A stretch of 64,000 bases of DNA from Sciurus carolinensis (lineage: Eukaryota; Chordata; Mammalia; Rodentia; Sciuridae): contig NC_062219.1 of assembly GCF_902686445.1 (NCBI RefSeq), forward strand, positions 112,965,160 through 113,029,159. The letters run 5' to 3'. Positions 56,515-64,000 of this stretch are shown piece after piece. Position numbers and translations under genes: made by a program. The notes below the pieces were generated by a model. The model was not told the origin of the DNA. It ran no database searches and was given only the letters and a program-made list of their open reading frames with translations. Numbering within the stretch: position 1 is the stretch's first letter; every line of letters starts with the position of its first letter.

Positions 56515-56742
56515 ATCATATGTTGGCACACTCCCGTAGTTCCAGTGGCTCAAGGAAGCTGAGGCAGGAGGATTGGGAGTTCAAAGCCAGCCCCAGCAAA
56601 AGCAAGGCGCTAAGCAACTCAGTGAGACCCTGCCTCTAAATAAAATACATAATAGGGCTGGGGATGTGGCTCAGTGGTTGAGTGCCCCTGAGTTCAATCC
56701 CCAGTACCAAAAAAAAAAAAAAAGAAAGAAAAAAAAAGTATG
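56515..56742 (+). mobile_element. B1-ID composite SINE, nearly full length
   Basis: AGCCCCAGCAAAAGCAAGGC marks the young subfamily; A-tract 56709-56723. Confidence 0.92.
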
Positions 56743-56915
56743 TTTATATGCTTAAAACGTATTTTTTAATTACTAAGGGGATAAAGAAATTAGAAGATAT
56801 TTGTAACTGAGGAATAACAAAAACACATTTCATAATAGGTGAGACACAACCAAAGTAGAAACTTAGTCAAATTTATATCTTTAGATGCTTATATTAGAAG
56901 GAAGAAAGTTGTTGG

Positions 56916-57095
56916 ATACAGTGGCACACACCTATAATTCCAGACTGGGGGTGTGAGGCAGGAGGATTGCAAGTTCAAGGCCGGCCTGGTCAAATTGACA
57001 AGAACTTGTCTCAAAATAAAATTTAAAAAGGGCCTAGGGATATAGTTCAATGCTAGAGCACCTTGAATTCAATCCCCAGAACCATATGCACACAT
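56916..57095 (+). mobile_element. B1-ID composite SINE
   Basis: GATACAGTGGCACACACC start, diverged ID half with TATAGTTCAATGCTAGAGC. Confidence 0.85.
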
Positions 57096-57130
57096 ATACA
57101 GAAAAGTAAAAAATAAGGACAAAAACACAA

Positions 57131-57345
57131 TTTTTTTTTTTTAATTTTGTACTGGGGATTGAACTCAGGGACACTCGACCACTGAGCCACATCCCCAGCC
57201 CTATTTTGTATTTTATTTAGAGACAGGGTATCACTGAGTTGCTTAGTGCCTGAGTTGCTTTTGCTGAGGCTGGCTTTGAACTTAAGATCCTTCTGCCTCA
57301 GCCTCCCGAGGCACTGGGATTACAGTGTGCCACTGTGCCTGGCCA
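57131..57345 (-). mobile_element. B1-ID composite SINE, antisense
   Basis: GTACTGGGGATTGAACTCAG to GCCACTGTGCCTGGCC; the middle is partly duplicated (GAGTTGCTTAGTGCCTGAGT). Confidence 0.9.
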
Positions 57346-57545
57346 CAGTAGGTTTTTTGAAAATGCAAATAGATCCTTTGAAAAGACTAGTGAAATTAAC
57401 AAATCTTTTGCTAGTTTGATCTTGGAAAAAAAGAGAAGGCATATAGAAACAATGAAAGGAATAAAGGAGACTTTACTACTGATGTTGCAGATATTAGAAA
57501 GAGGGGAATCTATGAACAATTTTCTGCCAATAAATTTGAATAACT

Positions 57546-57612
57546 AGGGCTGGGGATGTGGCTTAGTGGCTAAGTGCCTCTGGGTTCAATCCCTGGTACC
57601 AAAAAAAAAATT
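57546..57612 (+). mobile_element. ID-type SINE
   Basis: GATGTGGCTTAGTGGCTAAG body and A-tract. Confidence 0.85.
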
Positions 57613-57810
57613 AATAATAATATTTTTTTTTTTGGAATAACTATGTAAAATGGCTAAGTTTCTAGAAAAATGCCATTTACCATGAGTAGAAATAGGAAAC
57701 CTAAACAGGTATGTAATTTTTTTAAAATTGAATTATTTGAAACTTTCTGTCAATTCTTGATGCTTAATTATTAAATAAGACATTGAGATCATAACCTAAA
57801 AACTTCCTGG

Positions 57811-58615
57811 GGCTGGGCATATCATTACTAAAGGATGACATCCTGTTAAAGGACAGGATGTGAGGGTGATCTGTCTGTGATACCTATCACCCCACTGACC
57901 ACCAGCATTGATTTGGCTGATCTGATTGGTTAGGTGGAAGATCCCTTCTCTCATGGCTCCATGTGCGTCCCTCCAGAAGCAGTGAGCTCTGTTGAAGAGA
58001 TCTACCTTCTCAGATGGATGATCGTCCTTTTGTAAAAGTAATAAAAGAAACCGCACCCCCCTGCTAGAATCTCCAAACAAGCTCTCAAGAAAAGGAGGAC
58101 AGTAAAACACCATTTTCTCAAAATGCTCCTTTCTGCTTTCAGCAACCTAGCCAAGCATGGGCTGGGACCAGAGTGTTCAGATAAATACGATCTTGAATGA
58201 CACTGACTTTGACTTTCCCATGTTTATTGAAAACAAGGCAGACTAGTGTATCTGTAGGAACTGCTTTCTTGCAAGTATGCCAGGACAGCTGTTCCTTGGC
58301 ATTGCTGGTCACACAAGAAACAAAGCAAACTAAGCAAACTAATGATGTCACTACTTCTTTAGTCTACCTTACAAGCCCCTCCCCCTGTATAACTGGCGCA
58401 GATCAGAGCACTAGGGAGAAGGGAGTGCTCATTCAGGTGGCTACTCTTGGACAAAGCATTGGAGGGACTCAGGTGCTATTTCCTGACACAGATATGCACC
58501 TGTCCAGCCCACTGCCGTGGATCTTCCCAGTAAGTATTTCTCAATAAACCTTATATCTCACATACCATTTCTGGGTGTCTTCTTTGGCATTTTGGCATCC
58601 TATCCCACCACTGTA
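57811..58615 (+). mobile_element. Probable ERV-type LTR (approximate ends)
   Basis: A TATA-like CTGTATAACT (58385) is followed by AATAAA (58552-58557) and a GGGTGTCTTCTTTGGCA-type 3' end. The upstream part is long and non-coding. Assigned on layout only. Confidence 0.45.
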
Positions 58616-58644
58616 GCACAACTGGGTTGTGGATATTCATCGGG

Positions 58645-58720
58645 GATGTAGCTTAGTGGTAGAGTGCTTACTTAGCATGCACGAAGGCCTTGGTTTTATC
58701 CCCAGCACCACAAAAACAAT
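58645..58720 (+). mobile_element. ID SINE
   Basis: GATGTAGCTTAGTGGTAGAG body. Confidence 0.88.
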
Positions 58721-58729
58721 CTTCCTGAA

Positions 58730-58858
58730 GCCAGGTAGAGTGGCCTGGTTTGTAGCTGCAGCTACTCAGGAGGCTGAAGCAGGGACTTCACTGGAGCTCA
58801 GGAGTTCTAGGTCAGCCTGGGGCAAAAGTAAGACCTTATCTCAAAACAAACTTCACCA
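58730..58858 (+). mobile_element. B1-type SINE, diverged
   Basis: GCAGCTACTCAGGAGGCTGA and CAGGAGTTCTAGGTCAGCCT. Confidence 0.75.
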
Positions 58859-58873
58859 CCAAGAGTTTAGGGA

Positions 58874-59085
58874 TGTAAGCCCCGCGTGGTGGCACACTCC
58901 TGTAATCCTAGGGGCTCTAGCGGCTGAGTCAGGAGGATCTCAAGTTCAAAGTCAGCCTCAGCAACTTAGTGAGGCTCTAAGCAACTTAACCAGACCCTCT
59001 CTCAGAGTAAGATATAAAAAGGGATAGGGTTATGGCTCAGTTGTTAAGTGCCCCTGGGTTTAATCCCCAGTACAAAAAAAAAAAA
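58874..59085 (+). mobile_element. B1-ID composite SINE
   Basis: CCGCGTGGTGGCACACTCCT start; A-tract 59073-59085. AGTTTAGGGATGTA occurs on both sides (58863-58876, 59087-59100), a 14-bp duplication. Confidence 0.92.
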
Positions 59086-59160
59086 AAGTTTAGGGATGTA
59101 GCTCCGTAGATGTGCAAGGCCCTGGGTTCATTCTCTGGTTGGAAAAACAAAACAAAACAA
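59086..59160 (+). mobile_element. ID SINE remnant, the host of the preceding insertion
   Basis: GTAGCTCCGTAGATGTGCAA and CCCTGGGTTCATTCTC with a CAAAACAAAACAAAAA tail. Confidence 0.7.
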
Positions 59161-59189
59161 AAACCTACCCACAGAAAATATCAGTCCCC

Positions 59190-59368
59190 ATTTTTTTCCC
59201 TCTTTTGAAGTAAATGGGAACTGACCCAGGGACCATCTACCTCCAAGTCCTTTTCACTTTTTGAGAGTCTTACTAAATTGCCCAGGCTGTCCTTGAACTT
59301 GTGATCCTCCTGCCTCCGCCTCCTGAGTTGCTGGGATTACAGGTGTGTCCCGACACCAAGCCCCAAGT
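59190..59368 (-). mobile_element. B1-ID composite SINE, antisense
   Basis: ID half decayed; B1 half TTGAGAGTCTTACTAAATTG to GTCCCGACACCAAGCCCC. Confidence 0.8.
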
Positions 59369-59369
59369 G

Positions 59370-59492
59370 TTTTTTTTTTTTAGTTGTAGATGAGCACAAT
59401 GCCATTATTAATTTATGTGGTGCTGAGAATCAAACCCAGTGCCCCACATGGGCTAGGCAAGGGCTGTACCACTGAGCCACAACCCCAGGCCC
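59370..59492 (-). mobile_element. ID SINE, long-tail type, antisense
   Basis: TTAGTTGTAGATGAGCACAA tail and full ID body ending AACCCCAGGCCCC. Confidence 0.9.
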
Positions 59493-59499
59493 CAAAATG

Positions 59500-59925
59500 G
59501 TTTTGATAGTAAATTCTATACCTAGAATTAACCTAAGGAAGATATAATACTATCAAATATTTACAAAACTCTCCTCAGAAGTTCACTTCTTAGGGTGACA
59601 ACCTAGAGAAACTTCTGTGCATTGGAAGACACACACACAAATGTTGAACGAGCTCTGCTCATAAAGCAAAACACCAGAAATCATCCAGCCACAGATAAGA
59701 GAGCGTAGCATATCTGGTATGAACTGTGAGAATGAATATAACTTTATGAAACATCTACATTTCTTAAAACATGTTGAGTGGAAAAAAGTAGATCCCTGAG
59801 CATCACACAATTTATGTAAATCTCAAAAACAAGTGAAAACATGTATGTGCAGAAACACTACATGATTTTTTTATACAAAAAAGCACAAAAGCAAAGGTAT
59901 TTAGAATGGAAGTTATTATTAACTC
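59500..59925 (+). repeat. Ancient L1 3' region remnant
   Basis: ACCTAGAGAAACTTCTGTGC, CATGTTGAGTGGAAAAAAG and ATTTATGTAAATCTCAAAAA follow the order of old L1 3' ends. Confidence 0.55.
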
Positions 59926-59989
59926 AGATTGCAATGAAAAAATACAAAATATTGGGTGGCAGAGACAACAGACACTGATCTTCTCTCAC

Positions 59990-60305
59990 TTCTGGAATAA
60001 GTCCAAGGTCAAGGTGTTGGCAGGGTTGGTTTCTGGTAAGGCCTCTCTTCCTGGTTGGTAGATGGCAGTCTTCTCACCATGTTCTCCTGGCCTTTCCTCA
60101 ATAACTGGGATGGGAGAGTGAGCTCTGGTTTCTTCTTCTTCTTATAAGGACACTAATCCTTGGGGATTATGGCTCTACCTTATGACCTCACTTAACCTGA
60201 ATTACCTCCTCATAGATTCTATCTCTAAATACAGTTGCATTGGGGGTTAGGGTTTCACTATACTAATTGGGGACAGTGGTTGGACACAATTCAACCCATA
60301 GCAGA
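59990..60305 (-). repeat. MaLR-type LTR relic, antisense
   Basis: TTATAAGGACACTAATCC and GGGGGTTAGGGTTTCACTAT words shared with 37785-38110. Confidence 0.6.
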
Positions 60306-60434
60306 GAAGAATAAAATAGTAAGAATCGTATTTGCTGATGGAAGTTACTTGTGATATGAACTGGATGGTGAATTAGTTTTTATGATTTGTAGCATATACG
60401 TTACATATATTCTTTGTATCAAGAATTATATTTT

Positions 60435-60560
60435 GGGCTGAGTGAGTTGTGGTTTCAGTGGTAGAGTGCTTGCCTAGCATGTGTGGGGCACTGGGTTTGA
60501 TTCTCAGCACCACATATAAATAAAGAATAAAATAAAGGTCCATCAACATCTTTAAAAAAA
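60435..60560 (+). mobile_element. ID SINE, long-tail type
   Basis: AGTGGTAGAGTGCTTGCCTA body; CATATAAATAAAGAATAAAA tail and CCATCAACATC block. Confidence 0.92.
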
Positions 60561-60568
60561 TGATATTA

Positions 60569-60775
60569 AAAGCCAGGTGCAATGGCACATACCTGCGATC
60601 CCAATGACTTGATCGGCTGAGGCAGGAGGGTTGCAATTTCAAGGCCAGCCTCAGCAATTTAGTGAGACTCTAAGCAACTTAGTGAAACCCTGTCTCAAAA
60701 TATCAAATAAAAAGGGCTGGGAATATAGCTCAGTGGTGAAGTGCCCCTGGGTTAAATCTCCAGTACAAAAAAAAA
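60569..60775 (+). mobile_element. B1-ID composite SINE
   Basis: AGCCAGGTGCAATGGCACAT start, complete ID half, A-tract. Confidence 0.92.
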
Positions 60776-60917
60776 AATTAGTTTAAAGATAAACATTAAT
60801 GAACTATAGGTATATTTATGATAATAAAACTAAATGAAACTAAAAATCGATTCATCAAGCTTACACTTTTCTGCATGTATGAAAGTTTTAAAGCAACATT
60901 TGAAGAAAAGTAAGAAC

Positions 60918-61150
60918 AAACTGGGTGCTGTGGGGTATGACTGTAATCCAGCACCTTGAGAGGCCGAGAACAGAGGATCACAAGTTCAAGGTCAGCCTCA
61001 GCAACTTAGCTGAGGCTCTCTCTCAAAAATTTTATAAGAGGGCTGGAGATGGATATAACTCAATGGTAGAACGCTCTTGGGTTCAATCCCCAGTACTGCA
61101 AACAAACAAACAAACAAACAAACAAAAACAAAACAACAAAAAACAAGGAC
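60918..61150 (+). mobile_element. B1-ID composite SINE with (CAAA)n tail
   Basis: ACTGGGTGCTGTGGGGTATG start; tail of about eight CAAA units (61099-61140). Confidence 0.85.
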
Positions 61151-61151
61151 A

Positions 61152-61256
61152 AGTGTGTGTGGGGGTTGTGGTGCAGTGGTAGAGTACTTGTCTAGCATAA
61201 TTGAGACCCTGGATTCAATACCCAGCATTATGACAAAAAAAAAAAAAAAAAAAGAA
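61152..61256 (+). mobile_element. ID SINE
   Basis: TGTGGTGCAGTGGTAGAGTA body; A-tract 61235-61253. Confidence 0.85.
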
Positions 61257-62404
61257 GCAGCTGGGTGGGTGAGTAGAGTAGGGAAGAAGGGCGGCATCAC
61301 ATGCAGAGGTACAGGTAAAATCCTAGTTCCTGTCCTGGGGTAGAGACTATGGATGTTCTTTTGATTGGAGTATTATCCTTTAATCTTTACTCTCCTTATA
61401 TATGATATATTTAACAGGAAAATTAAGAAAAAAGAAAAGAAAAAGAAGAAAGGAGAAGGTAAAGGGAAGTCAACATGACAGTCGAGGGAAAGAGGTTAAG
61501 GAAGCAAAGTCAATCAATGATTCAAACTGTGTCATAATTTTCCTGGGGTGGGAGATGCACAGAGATCATACTTTGCATTCCTTTATTTATTAAATTTTAA
61601 TTGTATAATTTCATTATTTTATTCATTATAATAGTATTAAAAGGATTTCTAAAGAAGAAAAATGTGTCGCCCTTAATTCCATTGCCTATTCTCTTATCCT
61701 TTTAGTAGACTGATAGCATTTATATTCACATCTATTGATCCAGATGGAGGAAGGAACTCTCCTTTCTCCACCAAAGATTCATTACCATTTCCCTTGAAGT
61801 CCACTTTTTTCTTTTTTGTTCATCACTATATCCTGCTCTGATTCACACTTGAAAAATCTGGCCAGGGTCATCTGTGATGTGTCCGTTCTTTCTCTTTTAC
61901 CTTTCTTGGAAATTTGACATCCTCTGGGAGGTAGCCTGAAGAGGTGAAGCCCCCTTTTCCATTCATCGAGGCCATTCTTTTGCTGGCCACCAGGGGGCAT
62001 CCATAGACTCGATTATTTTTGCCTGTTGTCCCTCCTGCCTTAAGACCTCCAGGTCAGAGGAGAAAGAGTTGCTTGATTTATCGGGTAATCCTTGTAAAGT
62101 TATTTAATTTTTTTTTTTGTTGTTGTTGTTGTTGTTTCTTGTCTCTACATCCATTCTTATTATCCTTCCCTCTGATTTTCTCTTAACACACATATGCTCC
62201 TAAAGAGCTTCTCTAAGCAAGCAGGGCAGTCTTCCATGCCCTGTTTCTCTCAGGACAACTATCTTCAATTTTCATAGCAAAGGAGCTAGGTGTCTTCTTG
62301 TTGTCTGAATATCCACCACTGGAAAAATCATGGCACAACACAGTGATTCCAGAAACCCAGCTCCTTCTTTTTAAGAGTATCAATCAGATGGTTAAGAGTT
62401 CAAA
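61257..62404. other. Longest unnamed stretch of the right arm
   Basis: AT-rich sequence with a GTT repeat (62117-62137). I recognise no gene or repeat, and no PRPH2 exon. Confidence 0.4.
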
Positions 62405-62505
62405 TGAGAGGATCACAAGTTCAAAGTTAGCCTCAGCAACTTAGCAAGGCCCTAAGTAACTTAGTAAGAACCTGCTTGAAAACTTAAAAAATAAAAATAA
62501 AAAAA
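62405..62505 (+). mobile_element. B1-type SINE 3' part
   Basis: GAGGATCACAAGTTCAAAGT to AACCTGCTTGAAAACTTAAA. Confidence 0.8.
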
Positions 62506-62509
62506 GAGA

Positions 62510-62670
62510 GTGGAGCATGGTGGAGCACGCCTGTAATCCCAGTGACTCTGAGGGCGAGGCAAGAGGATTGCAGGTTCAAGGCCAGTCTCAGCAAATCAGC
62601 AAAGCCCTGCAACTTAGCAAGACCCTGTCTCAAAATAAAATAAAAAGGGCTGCCGGGGTAGCTCAGCCAT
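62510..62670 (+). mobile_element. B1-ID composite SINE, ID half truncated
   Basis: GAGCATGGTGGAGCACGCCT start; the ID part stops after GGTAGCTCAGCC. Confidence 0.85.
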
Positions 62671-62826
62671 CCTCAAGAGAAGACATCTTCTCTTGGAGGC
62701 AATCCATTGCAGTTCCTATGCTGTCAGTCAAAAGTCAAGAGGTAACCCTGGGTGGGATTCTGGAAACTTCTCTGGAATCCCCAATAAAACTGGAGGATGG
62801 GAGGGGTATGCCGTTTCTTTCTTTCT

Positions 62827-64000
62827 TTCTTTTTTTTTTTTTAATAAAATCTTTTTTATTTTTTGCAGACTGCATTTTGATTCATTGTACACAAATAGGG
62901 TACAACTTTTCATTTCTATAGTGGTACACAATGTAGATTCACACCATTCATGCAATCATACGTATATGTGGGGTAATACTGTCTGTCTCATTCTGCTATC
63001 TTTCCATCCCCCACCCCCTTCCACCCCATTTTCCTCGACACCATCCAAAGTTCCTTCATTCTTCTCTTCCCGTCCACCACCCCCTGTCACTCCCCCTTTC
63101 GTTAGGTATTGTCATCCACTTATCAGAGAAAACATTCGGCCTTTGGTTTTTTGGGCTTGGCCTATTTCACTTAGCATGATATTTTCCAACTTCATCCATT
63201 TACCTACAAATGCCATAATTTTATTCTCCTTTATGGTTGAGTAATATTCCATTGTATATATATATACCACAGTTTCTTTATCCATTCATCAATTGAAGGG
63301 CATCTAGGTTGGTTCCACAATCCAGCTATTGTGAATTGAGATGCTATGAACACTGATGTGGCTGCATCACTGTAGTAAGCTGATTTTAAGTCCTTTGGGT
63401 ATAAACGGAGGAATGGGATAGCTGGGTCAAATAGATCCTTTCCAAGTTTTCTGAGGAATCTCCATTCTGCTTTCCAGAGTGGTTGCACCAACTTGCAACT
63501 CCACCAGCAATGTATGAGTGAGTGTGCCTTTTTCCCCACATCCACAGCAACACTTATTATTGCTTGTGTTCTTGATAATAGCCATTCTAATTGGAGTAAG
63601 ATGAAATCTTAGGGTGGTTTTAATTTGCATTTCTCTAATTACTAGAGATGATGAGCACTTTTTCATATATTTCACCTGTATGTCTTCTGTGAAGTATCTG
63701 TCCATTTCCTTAGCCCATTTATTGATTGGGTTCTTTGTATTTTGGGTGTAAAGTTTTTTAAGTTCTTTATAAACTTTGGAGATGAGTGCTCTGTCTGAAG
63801 TGTGTGTGTGGAAAAGATTTTTCTCCCACTCTGTAGGCTCTCTTTTCACATTATTGATTGTTTCCTGTGCTGAGAAAAAGCTTTTTAGTTTGAATCTATC
63901 CCACTTATTGATTCTTGCATTTATTTCTTGCACTATGGGGGTCTTGTTAAGGAAGTCTGGTCCTAAGCCAATGTGATGGAGATTCAGGCCTACATTTTCT
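62827..64000 (-). mobile_element. Young L1 3' end, antisense, running off the right edge
   Basis: T-rich 3' tail at 62829-62841, then 3' UTR (62870-63245) and ORF2 C-terminal codons to the window end. By eye very similar to 52830-53949 in inverted orientation, including the same extra ACTC in the Cys-rich region. Its 5' extent lies outside. Confidence 0.95.

Larger units (their letters stand above)
55346..57760 (+). pseudogene. Ancient L1 ORF2 remnant split by SINEs
   Basis: Conceptual fragments such as VLNLYAPNDRASKYVK (55802-55858) and INKSFASLILEKKRRHIETMKG (57395-57460) match old mammalian L1 ORF2 in order. Pieces are separated by at least seven SINE insertions and a GA repeat. Far more diverged than the L1 at 46.5 kb. 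Confidence 0.7.

Noticed and set aside
33180..64000. Search for PRPH2 exons, expected beyond TBCC
   Set aside because: No tetraspanin-like ORF is present on the + strand; PRPH2 is probably past the right edge.

Overview
This is mammalian nuclear DNA, most likely from a squirrel-family rodent (Sciuridae: ground squirrel, marmot or tree squirrel). The main clue is the dominant SINE. It is a composite in which a B1-like left half runs into an ID-like right half, and it sits among many simple tRNA-Ala-derived ID elements. That combination is typical of sciurids. The species cannot be fixed from the sequence alone.

There is one recognisable protein-coding gene: TBCC (tubulin-folding cofactor C), on the + strand at 32140-33179. 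It is a single-exon gene in mammals. Its whole length is present and its GAP arginine falls at codon 262, as in the human protein. However, one base is missing between about 32628 and 32652, so the gene reads as two overlapping frames. Upstream is a TATA-less CpG-island promoter (about 30880-32300) with two CCAAT boxes, a CRE-like site and GC boxes. In human, TBCC shares this kind of promoter with BICRAL (GLTSCR1L), which is transcribed the opposite way. BICRAL would therefore run leftward (- strand) from about 31.2 kb, and 1-31 kb would be its 5' intronic region. This is inference from synteny, since no BICRAL coding exon is visible. PRPH2, the next gene beyond TBCC in human, is also not visible and is presumably off the right edge.

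Layout: 1-3.6 kb holds L2-like and unique sequence. A second, larger CpG island lies at about 3.64-5.66 kb with no convincing ORF; it is probably an alternative promoter. From 5.7 to 30.8 kb the sequence is AT-rich, with many ID and B1-ID SINEs, L2 and MIR remnants, short L1 tails and microsatellites. It includes a roughly 155-bp direct duplication (15505/16940). At 30.9-33.4 kb is the TBCC promoter and gene. From 33.7 to 46.5 kb are SINEs, several solo LTRs (one family present as an inverted pair at 35.0 and 45.0 kb), a truncated L1 and ancient L1/L2. At 46515-53949 is a full-length but decayed L1 with its target-site duplication still readable. It carries a solo ERV LTR (with its own 4-bp duplication) and four ID elements. 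From 54 to 64 kb are LTRs, an ancient L1 split by SINEs, and a young L1 3' end in opposite orientation running off the right edge.

No new multi-gene system is apparent. The points most worth checking are the TBCC frameshift, the orphan CpG island, the nested L1/LTR locus and an L1 ORF2 frameshift shared by two copies.
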